From positions 496,001 through 560,000 of the forward strand of contig NZ_JALDAY010000006.1 of NCBI RefSeq assembly GCF_022698165.1: a stretch of DNA of 64,000 bases. The letters are read 5' to 3'. The stretch comes from Streptomyces cylindrosporus. GTDB taxonomy: Bacteria; Actinomycetota; Actinomycetes; Streptomycetales; Streptomycetaceae. The position numbers were made by a program, and so were the translations under genes. Below are positions 48,810-58,120 of this stretch, one piece after another. Below the pieces are notes generated by a model, which was given only the letters and a program-made list of their open reading frames with translations, did no database searches and had not been told where the DNA came from. Position 1 is the first letter of the stretch. Every line of letters begins with the position of its first letter.

Positions 48810-50035
48810 GGGCCGGCGCAGTCGAGGCCTTTCAGGTCCACGGCGTCGGCCATCGCCTGCATCCCCTTGTCGTTGGGGTGCAGATGGTCGCCCCCGTCGA
48901 AGAACGGGAGGATCCGCTCCGGGTCGTAGGGGTTGCGCAGGATGTGGTCGAAGTCGGTGACGGCGTCGAAGTCTCCGCTGTCTCGCAGGTAGGCGTTGAC
49001 CTCCTGACGTACGGCCTCGGCGGCCGGATCCCATTCCGACCAGCCCTTGAAGGGGGCGACGGTCGCGCCGACGACGCACTTCCCGGCCGCGTGCACCCGC
49101 CGGGCGATCTCGCGGTAGCCCGCGATCATGTCCTGGGCGGTGACGCCGGTGTGGGCCTTGATGTCGTTGACGCCCTCGAAGAGGAAGACGGTACGGACGC
49201 CCGGCTGGGACAGGACGTCACGGTCGAGGCGGTTCAGCGCGCTCTGCCCGGCGCCGTCCGCGAGGACCTTGTTGCCGGAGATCCCTTCGTTCGCGACGCC
49301 CTTGACGGCGGTGTCCGCCTTCGCGAGCCGGCGGGCCAGGTAGTCGGGCCAGCGGCGGTCGAGGTCGGTGGTGGACTGCCAGCCGTCGGTGATGGAGTCG
49401 CCGAGGGCGACGACGGCTCCGGTGCCCGCGGGCGGTCGTACGGAGACGGAGTCGAGGTAGGTCCAGGAGCCGGTCGTCTCCGTCCAGTTGGCGGCGCTCT
49501 CCTCGGCGGTGTGGTCGCCGCTGGTCGTGTAGGACGTCTGCATGGCCATCCAGTGGCCGGTCGCCGGGCCCGCCGCGTCGGGTGAGTGGATGCTGACGAC
49601 GAGGTCGGTCGCGGCGGGGACCCGGCCCGGCAGGGGGTCGCTGAGGGCGACCGCGCCCGCGGGGACGGTGACGGAGGGGGCGCCGTCGAAGGTGAGGCGG
49701 CGGTTGCTGCCGCGGACCAGTTCGGCGCCCGCCGACCGGACACCCGCGTAGGCGCTGTCGAAGGTCACCGGCCGGTCCCCGAAGGCGTTGGAGAGCCGGA
49801 TCCGCAGACCGCTGCCGCCGACGCTCGTGTGCACGACCAGCCGGTAGCCGCGGTCCGCGGCGCCGTCGCCCATCCGGTCGGCACTGGAGGCCCAGGTGAC
49901 CACGTCACGGTTGTCCACGGGCGCGCCCAGGGTCTGGAATCCGGCCTCGGAGGCGTGCACGGGTGCGGCCTGGACCGTGCCCGCCAGCAGGAGCAGCACG
50001 GCCAGGCGGCAGGCGCGCGTAACACGGGCGCTCAC
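48806..50035 (-). CDS. Secreted SGNH/GDSL-family hydrolase
   Basis: A 409-residue secreted esterase or acetylhydrolase. Signal peptide RLAVLLLLAGTVQAAPVHA. An N-terminal beta domain (about 30-195) precedes the SGNH domain: block I VVALGDSITDGW (nucleophile Ser), block II GISGNKV (Gly), block III FEGVNDI (Asn), block V GGDHLHPNDKG (Asp/His). Comparable proteins deacetylate polysaccharides. The GTG overlaps the TGA of the GH95 gene (GTGA), so it belongs to the ROK-GH27-GH95 operon and may remove acetyl groups from the same glycan. Confidence 0.9.
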   Translation of the reverse strand: MSARVTRACRLAVLLLLAGTVQAAPVHASEAGFQTLGAPVDNRDVVTWASSADRMGDGAADRGYRLVVHTSVGGSGLRIRLSNAFGDRPVTFDSAYAGVRSAGAELVRGSNRRLTFDGAPSVTVPAGAVALSDPLPGRVPAATDLVVSIHSPDAAGPATGHWMAMQTSYTTSGDHTAEESAANWTETTGSWTYLDSVSVRPPAGTGAVVALGDSITDGWQSTTDLDRRWPDYLARRLAKADTAVKGVANEGISGNKVLADGAGQSALNRLDRDVLSQPGVRTVFLFEGVNDIKAHTGVTAQDMIAGYREIARRVHAAGKCVVGATVAPFKGWSEWDPAAEAVRQEVNAYLRDSGDFDAVTDFDHILRNPYDPERILPFFDGGDHLHPNDKGMQAMADAVDLKGLDCAGP

Positions 50036-52398
50036 CGGGCGAGGTCCTTGAGCGTGACGGACCCGCCGGGCCGGAGGGTGACGGTGCGGGACGTGCCGCC
50101 GTACGCCACCGTCGTCGTACGACCGCCGACGCTGCGGATGTGTGCCTCGGTCGGCCTGCCGTCGCGCCAGCGCAGGTCGACGACGAAGCCGCCGCGGGCG
50201 GGGGCGCCGGTGAGGGAGCCGGCCGCGGACCAGGCGTCGGGGAGGGCCGGGAGGAGTTCCAGGTGGCCGGGGCGGGAGTACAGGAGCATCTCGCTGACGG
50301 CGGCCGGGGTGCCGAAGTTGGCGTCGATCTGGAAGATGCCCCGGCCCTGGGAGACCTCGTAGATGTCGAAGAGGTTGGGTGCGGTGCCGTTGCTGCCGTC
50401 GGTGGAGGGGCGGAGGTTGGTGACGATGAGCTGGTAGGCCTTGTCGGCGTTCTTGAGGCGGGCCCAGCACAGGCTGCGCCAGGCGTTGGCCCAGCCGAAG
50501 CTCTCCATGCCGCGCGCGGTGAGCAGGGCGGTGGCGCCGGCCACGAGGTCGGCCGGGGTGGAGCCGTCGGGGCGGATGCGGTCGCCGGGGAAGAGGCCGA
50601 CGAGCGGGGACAGGTGGCGGTGGGTCGTCTCGCCGAGGTTGTCGGGGGACATCCACTCCTCCAGCCAGCCGGACTTGGGGCTCACCTGCGGCAGGTACAG
50701 ACGCTTCCGCAGGCCCGCGATCGTCTCCGCGTACCCGCCGTCCTTCTTCAGTTCGGCCGCCGCGACGCAGTAGTTGCCGAACAGCGCCCACACCAGCTCC
50801 TGGGCGTAGGTGATGCCCTTGGCGTCGAGCGGGCCTTGCTCCGGCGACCAGTCGCTGTCGGCGATCAGGACCTCCCGGGAGGTGCCGGGCAGGGTCGTCG
50901 TCAGCAGCCGTGCCTCCCAGAACTCGCAGGCGCCCTTGAGCAGAGGGTAGATCTTCTCCAGATGCGTGTGCGAACGCGTGTACTCGTAGTGTTCCCAGAG
51001 GGTGTTGCACAGCCAGGCGTTGCCCGCGGGATGCCACCACCAGCCGCCCCCGCCGTAGGGGTTGGTGGAGATGCCGATGGTCCAGCCCGCGTTCTTTCCA
51101 CTGGAGTTGCGGTAGCGGTTGCGCGGGTCGTTGAACAGTCGGCGGGTCACGTCGGTCCAGGACGGGACCTGGGCCACGCAGTAGTCGGTGAACGCGTCGA
51201 AGCAGGAGGACAGGCCCGCCCGGTCGGCCATCCAGTAGTTCATCTGGATGTTGATGTCGGTGTGGTAATCGCCCATCCAGTCGGGGTCGTTGCCGTCGAG
51301 CCACAGCCCCTGCAGGCCCAGCGGCAGGCTGCCGCGCGAGCCGGAGATCATCAGGTAGCGGCCGAACTGCACGTAGGCGGCTTCGAGTTCGGGGTCGGGC
51401 ACCTCGTCCCGGGCCCGCGCCTGGATGCGTTCCCAGGTGTCGAGGGAGCGCTGCTCGGCGGTCGACGTGCCGAGCGAGAGGCCGAACGCCCCGAACACCT
51501 CGCGGTAGTCGCCGACATGGGTGTTCAGCAGGGTGTCCGCGGAGTGCGCGGCGGCGTCGCGGACCTTGGTGCGGGCGAGCCCGTGCGGGTCGAGGGACGG
51601 GTCGCGGTAGCCCTTGGCCGCGTCCGGCGCGTAGTCGGTGCCGCCGCTCACCACCACGGTGAGGTCCTTGCAGCCGGAGAAGTCGATGCGTGTGCCGCTG
51701 ACGGTGACGCGGCCGCCGGTGCCGTACGCGGTGACGGCGGCCCCGTACTTCAGTCCGTTGGGGAACGCGGCGCCGAAGGAGACTCCGGCGCCCTCGCCGT
51801 GCGTGCCCTCCAGGGTGACGGTGCCGGTGTAGCGCCCTCCCCCGCTCTGGGTGAAGTGCAGGACGATCACGTCGTCGGGGCGGCTGGCGAAGATCTTCCG
51901 CCGGTAGGTGACGCCCGATCGGACGTACGACGTCGTCACCACGCCCTGGGCGAGGTCCAGGGTGCGGCGGTAGCCGGAAACGGCGCCGAGGTCGTGGTCG
52001 GGGATGTCCACGGTGAGCCGGCCGAGCAGCGTGAACGAGCCGAAGTCCGTGCGCCCGTAGGGGAATTGGCCATCGGAGTCGAGGGTGTCGTTCAGCCCGC
52101 CGGTCCACATCGTGGCGTCGGTGACGAGCAGGACCTCGTGCCCCGGGTCATTGCTCGCGAGGGCGCCGAGGCGGCCGTTGCCGACGGGCAGGCCCTGCTC
52201 GATCATCGAGTTGTCGTCGGCGGGGGCCTGCCACCACAGTTCGAGCGGTGAACTCGCCTTAGTGGAAGGCGAGTCGACCGGGCGCTGCGGTGCGGCCGAG
52301 GCGGTGAAGGCTGGCAGGCCGGCCAGCGCCGCGCCGGTCATCGCGGCGAGGGCGAGCAGGTCGCGTCTGGGCAGCATGGGGGAAGGGTCGGTGGTCAT
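50032..52398 (-). CDS. GH95 alpha-L-fucosidase/alpha-galactosidase family protein
   Basis: 788 residues, glycoside hydrolase family 95, which by inversion removes alpha-1,2-linked L-fucose or L-galactose from glycans such as xyloglucan or host glycans. A twin-arginine signal is visible (PRRDLLALAAMTGAALAG). The domain order is N-terminal beta (WWQAPADDNSMIEQGLPVGNGRLGA), an (alpha/alpha)6 barrel, and a C-terminal beta domain. Normal length. It lies 20 nt downstream of the GH27 gene and overlaps the SGNH gene by 4 nt. Exact linkage cannot be told from sequence. Confidence 0.92.
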   Translation of the reverse strand: MTTDPSPMLPRRDLLALAAMTGAALAGLPAFTASAAPQRPVDSPSTKASSPLELWWQAPADDNSMIEQGLPVGNGRLGALASNDPGHEVLLVTDATMWTGGLNDTLDSDGQFPYGRTDFGSFTLLGRLTVDIPDHDLGAVSGYRRTLDLAQGVVTTSYVRSGVTYRRKIFASRPDDVIVLHFTQSGGGRYTGTVTLEGTHGEGAGVSFGAAFPNGLKYGAAVTAYGTGGRVTVSGTRIDFSGCKDLTVVVSGGTDYAPDAAKGYRDPSLDPHGLARTKVRDAAAHSADTLLNTHVGDYREVFGAFGLSLGTSTAEQRSLDTWERIQARARDEVPDPELEAAYVQFGRYLMISGSRGSLPLGLQGLWLDGNDPDWMGDYHTDINIQMNYWMADRAGLSSCFDAFTDYCVAQVPSWTDVTRRLFNDPRNRYRNSSGKNAGWTIGISTNPYGGGGWWWHPAGNAWLCNTLWEHYEYTRSHTHLEKIYPLLKGACEFWEARLLTTTLPGTSREVLIADSDWSPEQGPLDAKGITYAQELVWALFGNYCVAAAELKKDGGYAETIAGLRKRLYLPQVSPKSGWLEEWMSPDNLGETTHRHLSPLVGLFPGDRIRPDGSTPADLVAGATALLTARGMESFGWANAWRSLCWARLKNADKAYQLIVTNLRPSTDGSNGTAPNLFDIYEVSQGRGIFQIDANFGTPAAVSEMLLYSRPGHLELLPALPDAWSAAGSLTGAPARGGFVVDLRWRDGRPTEAHIRSVGGRTTTVAYGGTSRTVTLRPGGSVTLKDLAR

Positions 52399-52418
52399 GG
52401 CGGCTCCTGGTCGGTCGT

Positions 52419-54215
52419 TCAGTACGACTTCGGTACGTCGATCCGGTCGATGTCCGGCGCGTAGCTGTTGCCGCTGTCGAAGGTGATCGTGTTGGAGCCG
52501 GCCTTGAGGGTCAACGGCACGCTGACGGTTTCGACCGTCCCCCAGTCGCCGGTGGAGGGGTACTTGTGGCTGACCGCGCCGCCACCGTTGGCGGAGACCG
52601 CGGCCGAGCGGGCGTCACCGCTGACGTAGGCGATCTTCACCTGGTAGGTGCCGGCCTTGGGGACGACGACGTCGTTGAAGGTGAGCTTGCCGCCGAGGTA
52701 GAGGTTGCCGACCTTCTTGCCGCCGGAGCAGGCCGAGCAGTCGGCGACGGAGGCGTTGCCGGCGAGGGTGTTGGCGGACGACTCGGCCTCGTAGCCGGTG
52801 AAGGCGAGGGCGCTGCCGTGCGGGGTGACGGTGAACAGGCGGGAGCCGTGGGCGGGCAGGGCCTCGGTGACCTTGTCCTTGAAGCTGCCGAGGTTCTCGT
52901 GGTTCCACAGGTCGCGGACGGCGGCCTTGCCGGTGAAGCCGAGGGCGGCCCAGTTCGCGGAGACGGCGGCCGGCTTGTCGGCGAGGTTGAAGAGGGCGAC
53001 GGTGTAGCTGCCATCGGGGTTCTTCGCGGCCCACACCTGCTGCGGGTCGGACGGGGTGATGGGGCGTGCCGGCGGGGTGGCGCCCTGGTCGACCGCGATC
53101 ACCTCCTTGTTGGTCAGCAGGGAGAGGCCGTAGGAGTCGAGGCGGGTGAGGTCGTCGCCGGTGAAGAGGGGGGACTTGGCGATGGCCCACAGGGTGGCGT
53201 AGCTCTGCCGCTCGGCCTTGGTCAGGCCGTCCATCTCGCCGTTGCCGACGTCGAGGGAGTCGAGGTCGTTCCAGCCGCCGGGGCCCGCGTACTTGGTCCA
53301 GCCGGGGGTGTCGTCCCAGCGGTCGTCGACGGAGTTCTCCCAGCTGACGAGGGTGTTGCAGTAGCACTCGACGTCGGTGTCGATGCGCCAGCCCTGCGAG
53401 TACTTCTGCCAGTCGGCGGCGTGGCCGATGTCCAGGGACCAGGACAGTTCGAGGTGGATCGGGCGGCCGGTGGCGGCGATGGCCTTGTTCCAGGCGGCCA
53501 CGTCAGCAACGTTGTCGTACTGGTCACCGCTCTTCCCGGACCCGGGGCCGACCCCGTCGAGCTTGAGGAAGTCGTAGCCCCAGCCGGCGATCAACTGGGC
53601 CTGGGAGTCTATGTACTTCTGCGCGCAGGGCCGGGAGAAGTCGATCTTGTAGGCGCTGTCCCAGCCGTTGGTGGTGCGCAGGTCGCTGTAGACGATGTCG
53701 GCGGTGGTGCAGCCGTCGGCGTTCCAGATCGGCGTCTTCCCGTCGCCGTAGGCGCCCTTCTCCAGGCCCGCGGGGAGGTAGATGCCGGCCTTGAGGCCCT
53801 TGGAGTGGATGCGGTCGGCGACGGCCTTCATGCCGCTGGGGAAGCGGACCGGGTCGGCCTTCTGCCTGCCGTACTGGTCGTAGCCCGTCTTCCAGGTCTT
53901 GTCCATCCACCAGCCGGCGTCGATGTTGACGTACTCGTAGCCGTACTTCTTGAGCTTGGCGGCCAGGGCGTCGGTCTGCTTGGCGACGTTCGCCTCGGTG
54001 AGGTAGCTGTAGTCGCCGTCCAGGTTGAGGCCGGGGTACTTGGACGACTGCATGCTCCAACTCGACCAGCCCATGTAGGGCTTGGCCGCGAGGGCGGGTG
54101 CGGTGGTCCCGGCGTGGGCCGCGGGGGTGACGGTGACGGCGCCGGCGGCGAGGGCCAGGACCACCGCGGCTCTGAGGGCGCGCAAGGGCATGACGGAGTA
54201 CGAGGATGACCGCAT
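52419..54215 (-). CDS. GH27 alpha-galactosidase with C-terminal carbohydrate-binding domain
   Basis: 598 residues, secreted (signal region to AAHAG near 36). The GH27 barrel begins KPYMGWSSWSMQ; YEYVNIDAGWWMD, YDFLKLDGVGPG (nucleophile Asp) and a WRIDTDVE segment fit the retaining alpha-galactosidase scheme. A beta-sandwich domain precedes a C-terminal module (residues about 470-598, YEAESSANTLAGNASV ... IDRIDVPKSY) resembling CBM35/CBM6-type carbohydrate binding. GGAGG lies 8 nt before the ATG. It is the second gene of the ROK operon. Confidence 0.93.
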   Translation of the reverse strand: MRSSSYSVMPLRALRAAVVLALAAGAVTVTPAAHAGTTAPALAAKPYMGWSSWSMQSSKYPGLNLDGDYSYLTEANVAKQTDALAAKLKKYGYEYVNIDAGWWMDKTWKTGYDQYGRQKADPVRFPSGMKAVADRIHSKGLKAGIYLPAGLEKGAYGDGKTPIWNADGCTTADIVYSDLRTTNGWDSAYKIDFSRPCAQKYIDSQAQLIAGWGYDFLKLDGVGPGSGKSGDQYDNVADVAAWNKAIAATGRPIHLELSWSLDIGHAADWQKYSQGWRIDTDVECYCNTLVSWENSVDDRWDDTPGWTKYAGPGGWNDLDSLDVGNGEMDGLTKAERQSYATLWAIAKSPLFTGDDLTRLDSYGLSLLTNKEVIAVDQGATPPARPITPSDPQQVWAAKNPDGSYTVALFNLADKPAAVSANWAALGFTGKAAVRDLWNHENLGSFKDKVTEALPAHGSRLFTVTPHGSALAFTGYEAESSANTLAGNASVADCSACSGGKKVGNLYLGGKLTFNDVVVPKAGTYQVKIAYVSGDARSAAVSANGGGAVSHKYPSTGDWGTVETVSVPLTLKAGSNTITFDSGNSYAPDIDRIDVPKSY

Positions 54216-54241
54216 GGGTCGTACCTCCAAGGGGAGTTGGT

Positions 54242-55429
54242 TCAGCGGCTCGGGTGCGGGTCGTCGGGGGTGATGAAGGACTGGATCGCGGTGGCCGCGG
54301 CCCCGCGGGCCCACTCCTCGAAGGGCAGTGGGCGGGTCTGTACGTCGCACTGGGCGGCGGAGCCGAAGGCGGCCGCGGCGAAGGCGCCGCGGATCTGCTC
54401 GGCGAACAGGTCGTAGGCGGCGAGGCCCTCGCCGGAGATGATCACGCGCTCGGGGCCGAGGAGGTTGGCGACGGTGGCGATGCCACGGCCGATGGCCTCG
54501 CCCGCCCTGGCGTACGCCTCGCGGGCTCCGGCGGCTCCCCGGTGGGCGAGTTCCACGGCCTGGGCGGTGTCGGTGACGTCGGCGCCCGTGGTCTCGCGGA
54601 TCCGCCGCAGGATCGCCGCCTCGCCCGCGATCGCCTCCACGCAGCCGCGGTTGCCGCAGTGGCAGGGCGGTCCCGCCGGGTCGACGGTCACATGGCCGAT
54701 CTCGCCGGCGACGCCGTGGGCCCCTTCGATCACCCGGCCGTGCACGACCAGGCCGCAGCCGATGCCGGTGCCGACGGTGACCACGGCGAAGTCGGACAGG
54801 CCCACGCCCGCCCCGAACCACTGCTCAGCGACGGTCAGCGCGCGTACGTCGTTCTCGACGGTGACCGGCAACCCGGTGGTCATGGCGGCGAGTTCGGCGA
54901 AGGGCACGTCACGCCAGTCGAGGAAGGGCGAGTAGCGGACGACGCCCTCAGCGCGGTCGACGTCGCCGGAGACGGCGACACCTAGGCCGAGGACCGGGGT
55001 GCCCAAGTCCTCGGCCTCGGCGAGCAGTTGGTGCACCAGCTCCGTGAGGTGGGGCAGCACCGCCTCGGTCGTCCGGTCGGTCAGCGGGACGTGCCGGGCG
55101 ACCCTGATACGGCAGCACAGGTCGGTGAGTACGCCGATCAGCTCGCCGCCGGTGACCTTGACACCGATGAACAGCGCCCGTCCGCCGTCGACCCGTACCG
55201 GGTTGGCGGGCCGGCCGAGTGCCGGGCGGGCCTCCTCCGCCGCGTCCTCCACCAGGTAGCCGGCCTCGATCAGGGGCCGGACCGCCTTGGTGACGGCGGC
55301 CGGGGACAGCCCCGCCCGCCGGGCCACCTCTAGCCGGGTCAGGGGCCCTTGGGACAGGACCGTGGTGAAGATCTGCGAGACGGCCGGGGTGTTCGCCGGG
55401 AACGTCTCGACACGAGGGGTCGGGCGCAT
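54242..55429 (-). CDS. ROK-family transcriptional repressor
   Basis: 395 residues: an N-terminal MarR-like winged helix (LTRLEVARRAGLSPAAVTKAVRPLIEAGYL) and a sugar-kinase-like ROK domain with the zinc motif GHVTVDPAGPPCHCGNRGCVE near residue 250 and a phosphate loop VGTGIGCGLVV. It heads the GH27-GH95-SGNH operon (26-nt gap) and is the likely sugar-responsive repressor. The ATG at 55429 begins MRPTPRVETFPANTPAV. A TTTT/AAAA-type inverted repeat lies just upstream. Confidence 0.92.
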   Translation of the reverse strand: MRPTPRVETFPANTPAVSQIFTTVLSQGPLTRLEVARRAGLSPAAVTKAVRPLIEAGYLVEDAAEEARPALGRPANPVRVDGGRALFIGVKVTGGELIGVLTDLCCRIRVARHVPLTDRTTEAVLPHLTELVHQLLAEAEDLGTPVLGLGVAVSGDVDRAEGVVRYSPFLDWRDVPFAELAAMTTGLPVTVENDVRALTVAEQWFGAGVGLSDFAVVTVGTGIGCGLVVHGRVIEGAHGVAGEIGHVTVDPAGPPCHCGNRGCVEAIAGEAAILRRIRETTGADVTDTAQAVELAHRGAAGAREAYARAGEAIGRGIATVANLLGPERVIISGEGLAAYDLFAEQIRGAFAAAAFGSAAQCDVQTRPLPFEEWARGAAATAIQSFITPDDPHPSR

Positions 55430-55447
55430 GACCGGGAACCTAGAGCC

Positions 55448-55474
55448 CTTCTTTTCCGTCGTCAATAAAAGAAG
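55448..55474. promoter_or_regulatory. Inverted repeat, candidate ROK operator
   Basis: CTTCTTTT (55448-55455) and AAAAGAAG (55467-55474) are perfect 8-bp arms separated by 11 nt, AT-rich in a GC-rich genome, 19 nt upstream of the ROK start. AT-rich palindromes are typical ROK (NagC/Mlc-like) sites. Confidence 0.7.
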
Positions 55475-55512
55475 CAGGATTCGTCTGTGACCCCGCTGTC
55501 AGTCCCGCGCGG

Positions 55513-55518
55513 CACAAT
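55513..55518 (+). promoter_or_regulatory. -10 element for a leaderless transcript
   Basis: CACAAT ends 6 nt before the ATG at 55525 without a Shine-Dalgarno sequence between; same geometry as at 17665, 32978 and 37087. Confidence 0.45.
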
Positions 55519-55524
55519 CGCCCC

Positions 55525-56265
55525 ATGACGACGATCGATTGGGCCGAACTGACCCACGCCTATGGCAGCGCCGAGGACATCCCTGGACTGTTCGCGCAGC
55601 TCGGCGGCCCGGAGGACGACAGGGTGTGGTCCGACCTGTGGTCGGCGCTGTGCCATCAGGGGTCGGTGTACGAGGCCAGTTGGGCGGCGATGCCGGTCCT
55701 CGCCGACATAGCGCTCGGGCGCGCGCCGGGCGAGCCGGTACAGGCGGTGCTCATGGCGGGACTGATCACGACGGATCCGGACGCCGAGCGGCGCACGCGC
55801 TACGCACGCGAGATCGAGGAGTTGCTGGGCGTGGCACGCGCGTTGCTGGCGACCGCGACCGAGGAGACCGGCGACTTCGTCTACCTGCAGATGGCCGTGC
55901 TCGCCTTCGAGGACGCCGGCGTGTGGGCCGAGGCGCTGGAGCAACTGGTCAACGAGGAGTACGAGCTGGAGTGCCCCGAGTGCGCGGCCGGCCTGTTCGT
56001 CGCCTTCGGTTCGTACGGCTTCTTCAGCGTGGTCGGCGACTACGTGGTCGGACCGGGCGCCGAGAGCGGGGAGGGCCGGGTGGATCTGATGCCGGTCGCG
56101 CCGGACCGGCTCGACGGCATCGGCGCGCGTCTGTACCGGGAGGCGACGGCGGCCGGGCGCGCTGATCTCGCGAAGGCGCTCACGTACGTCTTCGGCAGGG
56201 CCCGCTGCCCCTCCTGTGACGCCGAGTTCACGGTGTCCGACGAGGTCGAGCGGCAGTGGATCTGA
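55525..56265 (+). CDS. Hypothetical protein with C-terminal zinc ribbon
   Basis: 246 residues, no recognised family. The N-terminal 135 residues look like alpha-helical HEAT-type repeats (WSDLWSALCHQGSVYEASWAAMPVLADIA). Two CPxC pairs, ECPEC near 152 and CPSC near 231, would bind a zinc ion. Very acidic, cytoplasmic. Some proteins of this helical build act as immunity or scaffolding factors, but no evidence decides that here. Leaderless-type start; divergent from the ROK operon. Confidence 0.75.
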   Translation: MTTIDWAELTHAYGSAEDIPGLFAQLGGPEDDRVWSDLWSALCHQGSVYEASWAAMPVLADIALGRAPGEPVQAVLMAGLITTDPDAERRTRYAREIEELLGVARALLATATEETGDFVYLQMAVLAFEDAGVWAEALEQLVNEEYELECPECAAGLFVAFGSYGFFSVVGDYVVGPGAESGEGRVDLMPVAPDRLDGIGARLYREATAAGRADLAKALTYVFGRARCPSCDAEFTVSDEVERQWI

Positions 56266-56266
56266 T

Positions 56267-56298
56267 CCGGGCGCCCCGCTCGTGGCCGGGGCGCCCGG
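56267..56298. terminator. Bidirectional hairpin terminator
   Basis: CCGGGCGCCCCG (56267-56278) and CGGGGCGCCCGG (56287-56298) form a perfect 12-bp stem with an 8-nt loop, placed between two convergent genes. No T-tract on either strand. Confidence 0.8.
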
Positions 56299-56320
56299 AC
56301 CGGTGCGCGCGCTCCGCGGG

Positions 56321-58120
56321 TCAGCGGTGCGCGGCCGGCGTGTTGGCGCTGGTGACGTTGACGGCGGCCCAGGCCTTGTTCACCGTCAGGTACTCCGTGC
56401 TGTTGAGCCCGTAGAGGTCCTTGGCCGCCTTCAGCGTCGCGGTGCGCGCGTCGTGGAAGTCGGTGGTGGAGACCATGTAGCGGGTCAGGGCGCGGTAGAA
56501 GATCGCCGTGGCCTTGGTGCGGCCGATGCCCTTGACGATCGAGCCGTCGTAGGTCGGCGAGTCGTACTGGACGCCGCCGATCGTCTTCTGGCCGCTGCCC
56601 TCGGCGAGCAGGTAGTACGCGTGCGAGGAGACGCCGGAACCGGCGTGCACCTCGGCGTCGTACGTCTCCGGCGCCCAGTAGTCGATCGTGCCCTCGAGCA
56701 CGTCGAGGGACGGGTGGTCGAGACGGCGCAGGAACTTCTGGGCCAGGCCCATCTTCTCGCCGATGAGGTAGTCGGGCTTGTCCTTCGCGTTGTTGGCGAA
56801 GAACTCGACGTTCGAGCCGAAGATGTCCGCGAGGGACTCGTTGAGCGCGCCCGGCTCGCCGTACTGGTTGCCGTCGGCGTCGACGCGGGTCGGCTCCAGC
56901 TTGGCGGTGGCGTCGACCACGCCGTGGGTCAGCTCGTGGCCGGTGACGTCCAGGGCGACCAGCGGCTTCTTGAACATGTCGCCGTCACCGTCGCCGTACA
57001 GCATGCAGCCGCAGGTCGGGTCCCAGAAGGCGTTGGCGATCTTCTCGCCCCAGTGGACCATCGCCTTGGCGGGCTTGCTGTTGTTCGCTATGCCCTTGCG
57101 CGCGAAGGTCTTCTTGTAGAAGTCCAGCGTCTTGGTGATGCCGTACTGGGCGTCCGCGGCGGCGCTGTTGCGGCTGGAGGTGGCGCCGTTGCCGAAAACG
57201 TCGTTCTTGGTGGTGATCTTCACGCCGCGGCTGAAGCTCTCCGTGTAGCCGCCCCTGGCGTCCCGGGTCTCGGTGCCGTAGCGCGTCGGGTCCTTCAGCT
57301 GGAAGGTGGTGCGCGCCGTCTGGGTGGTCTTCAGCGGAACCACGCCGACGAAGAGCGACTTGCCGGTGCCGTTGGCCGTCTTCGGGTACGCGGAGGCGGC
57401 GGTGGCCGCGGACGCCGAGGTGAGCCCGGCGGACAGCGTGCCGACGCCGGTGGCGGGGTCCGCCACCTCGCCGCGCTCGCGCAGGGTCTTGAGCAGCTCG
57501 GGCGAGAGGAACTCGTCGCTGTCGGGGGTGTTGCTGCGCACCTTGCCGGTGACGGCGTCGACGACGACGGTCCGGGAGCCGCCGCCCTCGGTGGTGCCGC
57601 TGTCGGCGACCGTCACCTGGTAGGCGAGCGCGGAGGCGCCGTCGCGGGCGTCCACGACGAGGACGGCGGTGCCCGCGTCGCCCTTGGCGACGGACGCGGC
57701 CTTCTGCTCGGCCTGCGCGGCGGACAGCTTGGCGTCGGTGGTGGCCGGCTCGACCGTGTGGTCGGCGGCGCGGGTGACGCCCGCGTACGACAGCTGCTTG
57801 GTGAGGTGGACGACGAGGTCGCCGCCGAGCACCGCCATGCCCTGGTGGGTCCGGGTGAACCGGACGTGCCGCGCACCCTCGGGGTCGATCATGACGTCGG
57901 TGGCGTGCAGTTCGTCGCCCTGGGAGACGCCGGTCGCGGCGGCGTGGGCGAAGGCGGCGGCGCGGGCGGCCGACGCCACCGACGCCGCCGAGGAGGACTG
58001 GGCGACGGCAGCCTGACCGGCCCCCGCGTCCGGTCCGGCGAAAGCGGTGCCCGCAAGGCCCGTGGCGGCCGTCGTCACGGCGACGGCGACGGCCAGGCTG
58101 CGTATGTGCGGTCTACGCAC
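56321..58120 (-). CDS. Secreted M4 (thermolysin-type) metallopeptidase
   Basis: 599-residue zymogen. Signal peptide (LAVAVAVTTAATGLAGTAFA), then an FTP/PepSY propeptide (about residues 35-230), then the M4 catalytic domain. Zinc ligands: HELTHGVVDAT near residue 394 (HEXXH) and Glu in GALNESLADIFGS about 25 residues later; catalytic His region GSGVSSHAYYLLAEG. Exported for extracellular protein degradation. Divergent from the serine hydrolase gene across a 247-nt AT-richer gap. Confidence 0.95.
   Translation of the reverse strand: MRRPHIRSLAVAVAVTTAATGLAGTAFAGPDAGAGQAAVAQSSSAASVASAARAAAFAHAAATGVSQGDELHATDVMIDPEGARHVRFTRTHQGMAVLGGDLVVHLTKQLSYAGVTRAADHTVEPATTDAKLSAAQAEQKAASVAKGDAGTAVLVVDARDGASALAYQVTVADSGTTEGGGSRTVVVDAVTGKVRSNTPDSDEFLSPELLKTLRERGEVADPATGVGTLSAGLTSASAATAASAYPKTANGTGKSLFVGVVPLKTTQTARTTFQLKDPTRYGTETRDARGGYTESFSRGVKITTKNDVFGNGATSSRNSAAADAQYGITKTLDFYKKTFARKGIANNSKPAKAMVHWGEKIANAFWDPTCGCMLYGDGDGDMFKKPLVALDVTGHELTHGVVDATAKLEPTRVDADGNQYGEPGALNESLADIFGSNVEFFANNAKDKPDYLIGEKMGLAQKFLRRLDHPSLDVLEGTIDYWAPETYDAEVHAGSGVSSHAYYLLAEGSGQKTIGGVQYDSPTYDGSIVKGIGRTKATAIFYRALTRYMVSTTDFHDARTATLKAAKDLYGLNSTEYLTVNKAWAAVNVTSANTPAAHR

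Noticed and set aside
45372..49079. 1235-codon minus-strand open frame opposite the LAL regulator
   Set aside because: Covers the well-supported kinase, zinc-finger and LuxR genes; no motif, only low-complexity Arg/Gly/Pro sequence.
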